The notes: generated from the sequence alone by a model not told the origin. A stretch of 64,000 bases of DNA from WLMZ01 sp031367435 (GCA_031367435.1 JANLPV010000199.1:7583-71582), one strand, 5' to 3'; positions 42,512 to 51,153 are shown, counted from the first letter of the stretch. Numbers and translations: made by a program.

Positions 42512-43184
42512 GCCGCGCGAACATCACACCGGTCCGCACGTTGCCTGCATCATGGATGGCAACGGACGATGGGCCAAGGCTCGCGGACTCGCACGTACCG
42601 CGGGTCATACCGAGGGCGAGGAGAACCTCGCCGCCGTAGTTCGCGCAGCGGTACGGCGTGACGTCGGTTGGTTGACCGCGTTTGGGTTCAGCACAGAGAA
42701 CTGGGTTCGACCCCGCGCCGAGGTGCGCCACATCCTCGGCCTCCACGAGAAGCTGTTCGGCCGTGTCGCCGAACTCAACGAACTCAACGTGCGTATCCAG
42801 TGGATCGGCAGGCCGTTCAATTCGCCCGACGCGCGCACGCCGCGATACGTGCAGCGCGCTATTCGCAAAGCCATCTCCGATACCGCCACCAACACTGGCA
42901 TGACGCTCACGATCGCATTCGACTACGGCAGCCGCGCCGAACTCGCGAGCGCCGCACAGCAGATCATCAATGACGGCGTCCCCGCCACCGCTGAGAATCT
43001 GCAACAACGGCTCTATCTTCCCGATCTGCCGACCGTCGATGTGCTCGTTCGTACCTCTGGCGAGATGCGTATCTCAAACTTTCTGTTGTGGCAGATCGCT
43101 GGCAGCAAGATCTATTTCACCGACAAAGCGTGGCCCGATTTCGACGAGCACGAACTCGACGCTGCGCTTGCACTGCTCTGCTGA
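42510..43184 (+). CDS. uppS: isoprenyl transferase (undecaprenyl/decaprenyl diphosphate synthase), lacking the C-terminal RxRRFG tail
   Basis: The 224-residue cis-prenyltransferase has the catalytic H-V-A-C-I-M-D-G-N-G-R-W-A (Asp16), F-G-F-S-T-E-N-W, R-T-S-G-E-M-R-I-S-N-F-L-L-W-Q (181-195) and F-T-D-K-A-W-P-D-F. It makes the lipid carrier for cell-wall synthesis. It ends at D-A-A-L-A-L-L-C, where homodimeric enzymes continue into R-x-R-R-F-G-G. The other two frames do not encode that tail, so this is not a simple frameshift. ATG 42510 was chosen; a GTG at 42432 would add a repetitive N-terminus. It is divergent from the NgBR-like gene. Confidence 0.92.
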   Translation: MPREHHTGPHVACIMDGNGRWAKARGLARTAGHTEGEENLAAVVRAAVRRDVGWLTAFGFSTENWVRPRAEVRHILGLHEKLFGRVAELNELNVRIQWIGRPFNSPDARTPRYVQRAIRKAISDTATNTGMTLTIAFDYGSRAELASAAQQIINDGVPATAENLQQRLYLPDLPTVDVLVRTSGEMRISNFLLWQIAGSKIYFTDKAWPDFDEHELDAALALLC

Positions 43185-43226
43185 ATCCACTGCCCCGATC
43201 GCTCACCGCCGGTAGGGTCGTTTGCT

Positions 43227-45131
43227 ATGTCAGTCGAAGCCGTTCGGGCCGCGCTCGCCGCGGTCACCAGCGCGTTACCCGCGGCCGAGGACCGGCTCGG
43301 TCAAATCGAAATGGCGATCGCGGTCGACAGAGCGCTCACGACCGGACGCCACCTCGTAGTAGCCGCTGGCACGGGTACGGGAAAAACGATGGGCTATCTC
43401 GTGCCCAGTGTGCTCGCTGGTAAACGCGTGATGGTTGCCACAGCGACGAAGGCATTGCAGGACCAACTCGCCAGCAAAGACCTTCCGTTTCTCGCTGAGC
43501 ACCTCGGCGTGCCGTTCGACTGGGCCATCCTCAAAGGGCGCAGCAACTACATCTGCCTGCAACGCGTACGTGAGGTGCAAGCCACCGACACCGGGCAGTT
43601 GGAGATGGAAGAACTCGCCCCTGTGGTGAAGCTGGAGGTGAAGCGGCTCAGCGAGTGGGCCGGCACCACGACATCGGGCGACGTCGCTGAGCTCGACTGG
43701 ATGCCGAGCGATCGAGCGTGGCAATCGGTGTCGGTGAGCAGTGACGAATGCCCGGGCGCAACGCGATGCCCGATGGGTCAACCGTGTTTCGCCGAAGCCG
43801 CGCGCCAACGTGCCGCCATGGCCGACGTGATCGTGGTGAACACACATTTGTATGGGCTGCACGTAGCAAGTGGAGGCGTGTTGTTGCCAGAGCACGACGT
43901 GATCGTCATCGACGAGGCCCATTCACTCGAGGACATCATGAGCGACACCGTCGGGGTATCAATCGGCAGCGGGCGATTCACGAGTCTGGCCGCAACGCTC
44001 AAGCGCATCCTCGACGACCCGCAGATGCTGGCGTCGGTCGTCGAGTCCGGCGTTGCGTTACGCGAAGCACTCACCCCGTTCGCCGGACAACGTTTGCCGA
44101 TTCCGTTCCCCGACACAATCACCGATGCGCTGATCACTGGCCGCGCCCGTATCGATGTCGCGCAGGCCGCGCTGCGGGCGATCAACACCGAGGTCGAAGA
44201 CGCGAAGCAGCGCAAGCTCAGAGCGCAGCAACAGGCCACGCGACTCATGGAACACATCGACACCGCGATTGGCACCCATACCGGTTACGTCGCGTTCGTG
44301 TCGGGTGGCTCAGAGGTGCCTCGTCTCGAGATTGCACCACTCGACGTCGGCCCAACACTTCGAACCGGCGTGTGGGACAAACACACCGCAGTGCTCACGA
44401 GCGCCACCATTCCTGCATCGCTCACCAGTCGGGTCGGCCTTCCGGTGGAGGGCGCAGATGTCATCGACGTCGGCAGTCCGTTCGACTACGAGCACAACGC
44501 AATGCTGTACTGCCCAGTGCATCTGCCCGACCCACGGTCGGCGCAGTTCACAGCTGGCATGCACGAAGAACTCATCGCGCTGATCGCTGCCGCGGGCGGT
44601 CGAACGCTCGCGTTGTTTACCAGTTGGAAGGCGATGGAAGCCGCAGCCGAGGCGGCACGCGCGCGCCTGCCGTACACGGTGATGACCCAGCGCGATCTGC
44701 CGAAGACAGCGCTCGTGAAAGCCTTTGTCGACGACGAGACGTCGGTGTTGTTCGCGACCGCAGGTTTCTTCCAGGGCGTCGATATTCCTGGCCGAACGCT
44801 GTCACTCGTGACCATCGATCGCTTGCCGTTTCCGCGCCCGGACGATCCGTTGTTATCTGCGCGAAGAGAGCTGCTCGGCGCCAAAGCGTTCGCGCAGATC
44901 GACATACCACGCGCCGCAACGTTGCTGGCTCAGGCCACCGGCCGCTTGATCCGTACCGCCACCGACAAAGGCGTTGTCGCCGTCATGGATTCACGTCTGG
45001 GCACCGCGAACTATCGATGGGACATCGTCAAGGCGTTGCCGCCGATGAAGCGCACTCGCCATCGAGGCGAGGCTGAGGCGTTTCTCCGCGAGATCACGCA
45101 AGCAGGCGATAGCCCAAGCCGCGCACTGTGA
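43227..45131 (+). CDS. dinG: DinG/XPD-type ATP-dependent helicase
   Basis: The 634-residue SF2 helicase has Walker A A-G-T-G-T-G-K-T near residues 46-53, four cysteines placed for an Fe-S cluster (N-Y-I-C; then C-P-G, C-P-M and Q-P-C at about 172-186), the D-E-A-H box in V-I-V-I-D-E-A-H-S-L and the C-terminal motif VI Q-A-T-G-R-L-I-R. It unwinds DNA 5'-3' in repair or R-loop removal. It lies 42 bases after uppS. The last 38 bases overlap the end of the opposing response regulator gene. Confidence 0.93.
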   Translation: MSVEAVRAALAAVTSALPAAEDRLGQIEMAIAVDRALTTGRHLVVAAGTGTGKTMGYLVPSVLAGKRVMVATATKALQDQLASKDLPFLAEHLGVPFDWAILKGRSNYICLQRVREVQATDTGQLEMEELAPVVKLEVKRLSEWAGTTTSGDVAELDWMPSDRAWQSVSVSSDECPGATRCPMGQPCFAEAARQRAAMADVIVVNTHLYGLHVASGGVLLPEHDVIVIDEAHSLEDIMSDTVGVSIGSGRFTSLAATLKRILDDPQMLASVVESGVALREALTPFAGQRLPIPFPDTITDALITGRARIDVAQAALRAINTEVEDAKQRKLRAQQQATRLMEHIDTAIGTHTGYVAFVSGGSEVPRLEIAPLDVGPTLRTGVWDKHTAVLTSATIPASLTSRVGLPVEGADVIDVGSPFDYEHNAMLYCPVHLPDPRSAQFTAGMHEELIALIAAAGGRTLALFTSWKAMEAAAEAARARLPYTVMTQRDLPKTALVKAFVDDETSVLFATAGFFQGVDIPGRTLSLVTIDRLPFPRPDDPLLSARRELLGAKAFAQIDIPRAATLLAQATGRLIRTATDKGVVAVMDSRLGTANYRWDIVKALPPMKRTRHRGEAEAFLREITQAGDSPSRAL

Positions 45132-45780
45132 TGAGCAGCTTCGGATCGTCGGGCTGATCCTCGATCTTCAAGCGCAGCCTGCGCACATGCGCATCGACGA
45201 GGCGACTGTCGCCGAGGTATTCGTAACCCCACACACGTTCCAGCAACTGATCACGCGAAAGTACTGCTCCCGCGTGTTCGCCGAACTCGCAGATCAATCT
45301 GAACTCGGTCTTGGTGAGACTCAGTTCAACGCCACCCTTGAGCACGATTCCTTGATCGTGGCGAACCTCAACATCGCCAAACCTGCTCGAGCGCGGTTCG
45401 GCGCTTGGGGTTTCGTGCAGTTGCACACGGCGAAGTTGGGCGCGAATACGCGCGGCCAACTCCTTGGGCACCACGGGTTTGGTGACATAGTCGTCTGCGC
45501 CGGCTTCGAGACCAACCACGAGGTCGTGGGTGTCGGTCTGGGCCGTGACGATGATGATCGGCACAATGCTCTTGGCGCGCATCACCCGACACACCTCGAA
45601 CCCCGACATATCGGGTAAACGCAGGTCAAGCAGCACGAGATCGGGCTCACGCTCGGCAAATGCTGCGAGTCCGGAGCGACCGTCGGGCGCCTCGCGCACC
45701 TCATAGCCCTCATCTTCGAGGGCCAGGCGCAGCGCAAGTCGAATGGAATCGTCGTCTTCTACGAACAACAAGGAGTACAC
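45094..45780 (-). CDS. mtrA: OmpR-family response regulator, MtrA-like
   Basis: The 228-residue protein has a receiver (L-F-V-E-D-D-D, Asp in L-V-L-L-D-L-R-L-P-D, Lys in V-T-K-P) and a winged helix ending V-R-G-L-G-Y-R-L-L. The DNA-recognition region D-A-H-V-R-R-L-R-L-K-I-E resembles MtrA. The start is a GTG at 45780. A 7-bp palindrome lies 10-24 bases upstream. A kinase and GerMN lipoprotein are divergent across a 200-base gap, so the mtrA-mtrB-lpqB set is present but rearranged. The symbol is by similarity and context. Confidence 0.85.
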   Translation of the reverse strand: MYSLLFVEDDDSIRLALRLALEDEGYEVREAPDGRSGLAAFAEREPDLVLLDLRLPDMSGFEVCRVMRAKSIVPIIIVTAQTDTHDLVVGLEAGADDYVTKPVVPKELAARIRAQLRRVQLHETPSAEPRSSRFGDVEVRHDQGIVLKGGVELSLTKTEFRLICEFGEHAGAVLSRDQLLERVWGYEYLGDSRLVDAHVRRLRLKIEDQPDDPKLLITVRGLGYRLLA

Positions 45781-45789
45781 AGATCACCG

Positions 45790-45804
45790 TTTCTGTTACA
45801 GAAA
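45790..45804. promoter_or_regulatory. candidate autoregulatory operator TTTCTGT-T-ACAGAAA
   Basis: TTTCTGT (45790-45796) and ACAGAAA (45798-45804) form a perfect palindrome around one T, just upstream of the mtrA-like start and inside the divergent intergenic region. It contains TGTTAC, which resembles half of known MtrA sites. Its position over the leader or promoter suggests operator function; this is inference. Confidence 0.4.
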
Positions 45805-45982
45805 TCGCACACGCAAGGCAAGAGCCCGTCACACACGTGCACCATCATGACAGGTGTTCACGCTGCTTCGGTGGGGTACCTTCCTCCCCCTGGTGCTCCA
45901 CCGGCAGCGAGAAACCAGCGGGCAATCAACGTTGGGTCGAGGGTCAGACCTCGAGCCGCCAACTGATGCTGGAGGAACTGCA

Positions 45983-46339
45983 ATGCTTGCACCCGTTCTG
46001 TGCTCACGAACCGATTCCCATTTGGGTGCCGTCATCTTGACGGTGTCCGGACCGCTTACCACACCCGATCACATTGCCGGGTTGCGACACACCTTGTCCG
46101 AGGTACCACGCGGATACAGCCTCATCATCGAGATGGACGAGATGACGACGTTGTCCACGACCGGGTTACGTGGTCTTCGTGACCTCGCTGGTTCGGCAAC
46201 GGGCGAAGGGATCAGGCTGGTGATCGTCAGCGAATCGCTCGACGTACGCGCCAACCTGATTCTCAGCGATCTCGACTCGTTGGCGCCGATTCTGCACAAT
46301 CTGGCCCAGGCCCGCCAGATTGTGGCCGCAGCCGCGTAA
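45983..46339 (+). CDS. STAS-domain protein (anti-sigma-factor antagonist-like)
   Basis: The 118-residue protein has an excellent GGAGGA Shine-Dalgarno six bases before ATG 45983. It has the STAS layout: V-I-L-T-V-S-G-P-L-T, a helix, and S-L-I-I-E-M-D-E-M-T-T-L-S-T-T-G-L-R-G-L around the position normally phosphorylated on Ser in SpoIIAA-like proteins, followed by I-R-L-V-I-V-S-E-S. The usual D-S-T/S-G-L is shifted to L-S-T-T-G-L. It would bind an anti-sigma kinase or modulate the neighbouring sensor kinase; no cognate RsbW-like gene is in the window. Confidence 0.82.
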   Translation: MLAPVLCSRTDSHLGAVILTVSGPLTTPDHIAGLRHTLSEVPRGYSLIIEMDEMTTLSTTGLRGLRDLAGSATGEGIRLVIVSESLDVRANLILSDLDSLAPILHNLAQARQIVAAAA

Positions 46340-46416
46340 CCAAGGATCGGTTCCGCGCCCTGCGGAAACGACACACCTCGACCGACGAAATCGGCAACAC
46401 TGGCGGAGTGGCACGA

Positions 46417-47799
46417 GTGAAACAACCCAAACGGACGCTGAGTCTGCGTACGCGTGTCACGTTGTTCTTGAGTTTGACCGCGCTCGTCGCTTCGATGTCG
46501 CTCACCTTGCTCACGTACACCGCCGCGCGTAATTACCTACTCAGCCAGCGATCTGCTGTTGCGCGCACCCAAACCTTCGCCAACGCAAAGGCCGCCCGCG
46601 ACGAACTGCGCCTACCGCGGCCGGACTTGAGCAGGTTCATCACCAGCGTCCGCACGGACGACACTGGCTTTGCCCTGCTCAACGTGGGCGACCGCTCGTA
46701 TCCGCAAAAAGTGCCGTTCACCCAAGACCTCCTTCCTGCGGACCTGGTCAGCCAGATACTCGACGGGGGAACCGGGCAACAGAGTTTCGAGCTCAATGGT
46801 TCGCCCTACATTGCCGTCGGCGTGAGCATTCGGGAATCGAACGCGAACTACATCGAGGCCTTCCCGCTCACCAGCACTGATCGCGTGTTGTTCGTCATCG
46901 GCACCGCGCTGCTGGCCGGCTCGGCCGTGATCACGTTGCTCGCCGCCGCGCTCGGTTGGTGGACGAGTCGCCGATTGCTCAAACCGGTCAGTCGAGTTGC
47001 TGTCGCAGCGGGCGGTATTGCGTCGGGCGGTCTCGGCATTCGCCTCGAGCCCGAGAGCGACCCTGAGCTGAATCGCCTGGCCCAGTCGTTCAACGACATG
47101 GCTGATGCCGTGCAAACGCGCATCGAACGAGAGGCGCGTTTTGCTTCGGATGTCAGCCACGAACTGCGCTCACCGATCACTGCGCTGACGGCCGCTGTGG
47201 AGGTACTCGACGCGCGTCGAGCCGATCTTCCCGAGCGAACCCAACAAGCGCTCGACGTGGTGGTGAATCAGGTGCGCCGCTTCGATCAGATGGTGATGGA
47301 CCTTCTCGAACTCTCACGAATCGACGCCGGCGTCAGCGACCTGCACTCCGAAGAACTACGGCTCGACGACATCGTGCCGCGCATCGCACAGCGCTACGGA
47401 TTTGATGACGTGCCGATCGAGGTACATCAGAGCGCGCATCACACGCTCTGGATCGACAAGCTCCGGCTCGAACGGATTCTGGCGAACCTGCTCGACAACG
47501 CTCGCCAACACGGCGGTGGCCCGACACGGGTGAGTATCGAGCCTGACCGCGGTCGCGGCCTACTTCTTGCCGTCGAAGACTCTGGACCTGGCGTCGCGCG
47601 TGGCGAACGGCAACGCATCTTCGAACGCTTCGCACGCGGCACCGCGGCTCGACATCGAGTGGGCAGCGGACTCGGCCTCGCGCTCGTGGCCGAGCACGCG
47701 CACGCAATGGGCGGCGACGCGTGGGTGGAAGACCGCAGCGGCGGCGGCGCACGTTTTGTCGTACGCTTCCCGTTCCAACGCCAAGGAGGTGGTCACTGA
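46417..47799 (+). CDS. mtrB: sensor histidine kinase, MtrB-like
   Basis: The 460-residue kinase has two membrane helices (about residues 15-35 and 150-175), HAMP, phosphoacceptor S-H-E-L-R-S-P-I-T-A-L and HATPase boxes (N-L-L-D-N-A-R-Q-H, D-S-G-P-G-V, G-L-G-L-A-L-V). GTG 46417 was chosen since GGAG lies eight bases upstream; GTG 46408 is also possible. It overlaps the GerMN gene by one base. With the divergent OmpR regulator and GerMN lipoprotein it forms an MtrAB-LpqB-type module controlling envelope or division genes in other actinobacteria. Confidence 0.85.
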   Translation: MKQPKRTLSLRTRVTLFLSLTALVASMSLTLLTYTAARNYLLSQRSAVARTQTFANAKAARDELRLPRPDLSRFITSVRTDDTGFALLNVGDRSYPQKVPFTQDLLPADLVSQILDGGTGQQSFELNGSPYIAVGVSIRESNANYIEAFPLTSTDRVLFVIGTALLAGSAVITLLAAALGWWTSRRLLKPVSRVAVAAGGIASGGLGIRLEPESDPELNRLAQSFNDMADAVQTRIEREARFASDVSHELRSPITALTAAVEVLDARRADLPERTQQALDVVVNQVRRFDQMVMDLLELSRIDAGVSDLHSEELRLDDIVPRIAQRYGFDDVPIEVHQSAHHTLWIDKLRLERILANLLDNARQHGGGPTRVSIEPDRGRGLLLAVEDSGPGVARGERQRIFERFARGTAARHRVGSGLGLALVAEHAHAMGGDAWVEDRSGGGARFVVRFPFQRQGGGH

Positions 47800-48476
47800 T
47801 GCGCTACCGATTGGCGATCGTGCTTGCGGCGTTCACGGTTGCAACCATTTCATGCGGCGTGCCCGGCTCGAGCAAGTTCACCGCCATCGACAAGAAGAAC
47901 ATCCCGTTTGGACTCAGCGAGACGACAGCCGTGCCGACGACCACAACGACCATCGCGCTCGCCAGCACAACAACCGTGGTTCAACCGGCCACAACCATCG
48001 CAACCGAGACGGTGTTGCTCTTCTTCGTCGCCGGTACACAGCTACGACCAGTGACCCAACTGCTGCCAAGTCCTGCGTCGTTGGCGCAGACCATGTCAGT
48101 GCTCGAAACGGGTCCGCAGGGCGAACTCGGCATCGGGCTTCGCACTGCAATACCAGAACGCTCACAGAGCGCGATCAAAGTAGCGGGCGGCGTCGCGACC
48201 GTCGATCTGCCGGCAACGTTCTTCAATGCAATGGCGCCACAAGACCAACGATTGGCCATCGCCCAGATCGTCGTCACACTCACCAATCAACGCGGTGTCG
48301 GCCAAGTCACATTCACTCAAGGCGGTGTGCCGATCAGCGTGCTTCGCGGTGGCGGCGAACTAACGCTGCCGGGACAGGTGTTGGTGAGCGCCGATTACGA
48401 CCAGTTGCTGACTGGTTCCTCGGTGAGCGAGACCGTGCCAACGGGTCCGCCAACGGCCACAACGATCAGCAAATAG
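47799..48476 (+). CDS. GerMN-domain lipoprotein (LpqB N-terminal-like)
   Basis: The 225-residue protein begins with a signal peptide M-R-Y-R-L-A-I-V-L-A-A-F-T-V-A ending T-I-S-C-G, a plausible though imperfect lipobox. A Thr-rich linker (about residues 45-70) leads to a GerMN domain (V-L-L-F-F-V-A-G-T-Q-L-R-P-V ... V-A-T-V-D-L-P-A-T-F-F). A second Thr-rich tail closes the protein. Actinobacterial LpqB has GerMN plus a beta-propeller; here only GerMN remains. The TGATG overlap with the kinase gene argues for joint function outside the membrane. Confidence 0.82.
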   Translation: MRYRLAIVLAAFTVATISCGVPGSSKFTAIDKKNIPFGLSETTAVPTTTTTIALASTTTVVQPATTIATETVLLFFVAGTQLRPVTQLLPSPASLAQTMSVLETGPQGELGIGLRTAIPERSQSAIKVAGGVATVDLPATFFNAMAPQDQRLAIAQIVVTLTNQRGVGQVTFTQGGVPISVLRGGGELTLPGQVLVSADYDQLLTGSSVSETVPTGPPTATTISK

Positions 48477-48539
48477 CGACCATCAGCCGAAGACCTTCGA
48501 CACAACGCCGAAACTCAGCCGATACTCATTCTCAGCCGG

Positions 48540-48570
48540 TACTCAGTAGCCACGGCGATACTCAGTAGCC
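48540..48570. repeat. short direct repeat TACTCAGTAGCC, two copies
   Basis: TACTCAGTAGCC occurs at 48540-48551 and 48559-48570, and CTCAGCCGGTACTCA-like pieces occur just before. It lies between the convergent GerMN lipoprotein and era genes, overlapping the last codons of era. No terminator stem is evident. Confidence 0.6.
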
Positions 48571-49401
48571 GAGGCGCTCGATTCGCGCAGGACGGCGCTG
48601 CCAATCCTTGTCGACCTTGACGAACAGCTCGAGGTAGGTGTCGGCAGGTAGCTGTGCCCTCGCGCGAATGCCGACCTCTTTGAGAATGGCGCCGTGCTTA
48701 CCGATCACCATGCCCTTTTGGCTCTCGCGTTCGACGATGATCTCGCAGCGGATGCGCTTTCCCTCCCACTCAGTGACCCGGGTGGCGATCGAATAGGGCA
48801 ACTCATCTTCGAACACGGCCAGCAATTGCTCGCGCACCAGTTCGGCTACCCAGTTGTGTTCCTCGACATCGCTGGCGGTGCCCTCGGGGTAATACATCGG
48901 ACCTTCGGGCACGAGCGTGACGAGATAGTCGACGAGCTCGGCGATGCCCTCACCCGTGAGCGCCGAAACCGGAAAGTACGCCGCGGCATCGAGACCACTT
49001 GAGCGCACCAACTGCTTGAGAACAGCCTGTTTCGACGCGGCATCGACCTTGTTCAGGATGAGGATCGCCTTGCTGATGTCAATTCGGTCGGCGACCCATT
49101 GATCGCCCGAGCCGAACGGCATGGTGGCATCAATGACGAGACACACAACATCGACGTCTTCGGCCGACTCGAGCGCCGTTGCGTTGACACGCCGACCGAG
49201 TGCAGTCACGGGCTTGTGCAGGCCAGGCGTATCGACGAACACGAGCTGCGCGTCGGGTCGGTTGAGAATGCCACGAATCCGAGTGCGCGTGGTCTGCGGC
49301 TTATCACTGACAATGCTCACCTTTTGCCCGCACACGGCATTGAGCAGCGTGCTCTTGCCCACATTCGGGCGGCCGACAAAGGTGATAAAGCCAGATTTCA
49401 T
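48562..49401 (-). CDS. era: GTPase Era
   Basis: The 279-residue protein has G1 G-R-P-N-V-G-K-S-T-L-L-N, G3 D-T-P-G-L-H-K-P and G4 N-K-V-D. A C-terminal KH domain has G-M-V-I-G-K-H-G-A-I-L-K. Era binds 16S rRNA and couples 30S maturation to growth. The family's usual neighbour ybeY is not beside it here. It is convergent with the GerMN gene. Confidence 0.97.
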   Translation of the reverse strand: MKSGFITFVGRPNVGKSTLLNAVCGQKVSIVSDKPQTTRTRIRGILNRPDAQLVFVDTPGLHKPVTALGRRVNATALESAEDVDVVCLVIDATMPFGSGDQWVADRIDISKAILILNKVDAASKQAVLKQLVRSSGLDAAAYFPVSALTGEGIAELVDYLVTLVPEGPMYYPEGTASDVEEHNWVAELVREQLLAVFEDELPYSIATRVTEWEGKRIRCEIIVERESQKGMVIGKHGAILKEVGIRARAQLPADTYLELFVKVDKDWQRRPARIERLGY

Positions 49402-49482
49402 GTTGTCAGCACGCTACCGGAGAGCGTCACTGGTTCAGTTTGGGCCGACGCGTGGGGCTGGCGATGTCGTGTTCAGCGGAGG

Positions 49483-51153
49483 TCAGACCTGGCTGTCACG
49501 TCCGGCCCAGAACGGTGCGCGGAGTTCGCGCTTGAGCAGCTTGCCACTACCGGTTTTGGGCAATTCATCCATCCACGAAATCGATCGCGGCACCTTGTAG
49601 CTCGCCAACTTCTCGCGCGCATACGCCGTGACCTGCGCGTCGTCAAGGCCCGAGCCCTCACGCGCCACGATGACTGCATGCACCGTCTCGCCCCATTCAT
49701 CACTGGGGATGCCGAACACGGCGGCCTCGTACACGTCGGGATGAGCTTCGAGCGCAGCCTCAATTTCGGCCGGGTAGATGTTCATGCCACCCGAGATGAT
49801 CATGTCCTTCTTACGATCGCAGATGTACACGTAGCCTTCGTCGTCGACGTAGGCGATGTCACCAACGGTTTGATAGCCGTGCTTTTGATCAGCTTCGAAT
49901 TTGTCGTGCTGCTTGTAGTAGTCGGCGAACACGCTCGGGCTCTTCACGAAGAGCTCGCCTGTGTTCTGCGGGCCGTAACCCGTGACTTCGTTGCCATCGT
50001 CATCGAACAGTTTGACCTCCACCATCGGCGATGGCTGGCCGCATGAGCCGGGCTTACGAAGCTGATCCTCGGGTTTGAGAATGCAGTTGACGCCAAGCTC
50101 GGTGCTGCCATACACCTCCCACAACGAGTCGTGCGGGAAGTCGGCGAGGTACATCTGCTTGAGCGCAAAACTCCACGGTGCAGCGTTGGCGATCATCCGC
50201 TTCATCGACGACGTGTCGTACTTCGCTTTCACCTCCGCAGGGAGCGAGCAGATCATTCGAATTGGCGTCGGCGCACTGAATGTGGACGTGACCTTGTGGG
50301 TCGACACAATGCGCAACCAATCCTCCGGCGAGAACTTTCGCTGCAACACGACCGTCTGTCCAAGGGCCTGGGCGATACCCATGAAACCGCCAGGACCCGA
50401 GTGATACAGCGGGCCGGTGGGCACGTACACGTCGTCGGAGTTGTATCCGACCAAGGCAACCATCGCACCCGCCTGCTCGGCGTTTCCGGCGCCGCGACGA
50501 AGCGCACCTTTAGGTTTACCCGTTGTTCCACTGGTGTAGATCATCGTCGCGCCAGCCTCGGTAGCCGCGGGAATCTCGGGCTCGTCGGCACTGGCAGCCG
50601 CCATCAACGCGTCGGCGCTCTGCATACCGTCGGGTGCTGCGCCATCGAAGACGAGAATGTGTTGCACCTGAGGGATCTCGGCGCGAATGCGTTCGAACGT
50701 GCTCGCGAACTCGGCATCGACATACACGATCGTGGCATCACAGTGATCAGTGACGTAGGCGGCTTCGTCGTCGCTGAGGCGATAGTTCAGCGGCACCGCC
50801 GTGACGCCGAGCTTGCGCGCTGCGTTGATCATCGTGACGAGGCCGATGGAGTTCTGCCCGCACCACACCACCTTGGTCTCGGGAGGTCGAGCGCCGAACG
50901 AGATGAGCACGTTGGCGAGCCGGTTGGCCTGCTCGTTGAGCTGCGAGTAGGTGAGCGAGGTGACCTGACCACCCGGGCGGTCGTCGATGACCGCTGGCTT
51001 GTCAGGCTGGATCTGCGCATACACGGTGAGGAAGTCGGGCATACGCCCGTTCATAGCACGCAGCGCCACACCACTCGCATCCCGAGCCATACCCACCAGC
51101 ACTAACGGCACATCAAGAACACGGCGCGCGCCCCGGAGCAGCGAGCGAAACAT
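49483..51153 (-). CDS. acyl-CoA synthetase (AMP-forming, FadD-type)
   Basis: The 556-residue ANL enzyme has the P-loop-like Y-T-S-G-T-T-G-K-P-K-G, Y-G-S-T-E (A5), the T-V-G-D-I-A-Y motif (A7), D-R-K-K-D-M-I-I-S-G-G-M-N-I-Y-P (A8 hinge) and the catalytic Lys in T-G-S-G-K-L-L-K-R. It activates a carboxylic acid to its CoA ester. ATG 51153 was chosen; the frame opens 90 codons earlier, overlapping the divergent MaoC gene. The substrate is unknown, but neighbours suggest lipid or cyclic-compound catabolism. Confidence 0.92.
   Translation of the reverse strand: MFRSLLRGARRVLDVPLVLVGMARDASGVALRAMNGRMPDFLTVYAQIQPDKPAVIDDRPGGQVTSLTYSQLNEQANRLANVLISFGARPPETKVVWCGQNSIGLVTMINAARKLGVTAVPLNYRLSDDEAAYVTDHCDATIVYVDAEFASTFERIRAEIPQVQHILVFDGAAPDGMQSADALMAAASADEPEIPAATEAGATMIYTSGTTGKPKGALRRGAGNAEQAGAMVALVGYNSDDVYVPTGPLYHSGPGGFMGIAQALGQTVVLQRKFSPEDWLRIVSTHKVTSTFSAPTPIRMICSLPAEVKAKYDTSSMKRMIANAAPWSFALKQMYLADFPHDSLWEVYGSTELGVNCILKPEDQLRKPGSCGQPSPMVEVKLFDDDGNEVTGYGPQNTGELFVKSPSVFADYYKQHDKFEADQKHGYQTVGDIAYVDDEGYVYICDRKKDMIISGGMNIYPAEIEAALEAHPDVYEAAVFGIPSDEWGETVHAVIVAREGSGLDDAQVTAYAREKLASYKVPRSISWMDELPKTGSGKLLKRELRAPFWAGRDSQV

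Noticed and set aside
43160..43226. A frameshift hiding a normal RRFG tail at the end of uppS
   Set aside because: I read the other two frames downstream of the last aligned codons. One ends T-A-P-I-A-H-R-R and stops, the other has no R-R-F-G. The tail is genuinely absent rather than out of frame.
49483..51153. Annotating this ANL enzyme as MenE (O-succinylbenzoate-CoA ligase)
   Set aside because: Length and motifs fit FadD-type acyl-CoA synthetases, and its direct neighbours are MaoC, an F420 enzyme and other lipid-type genes rather than men genes.
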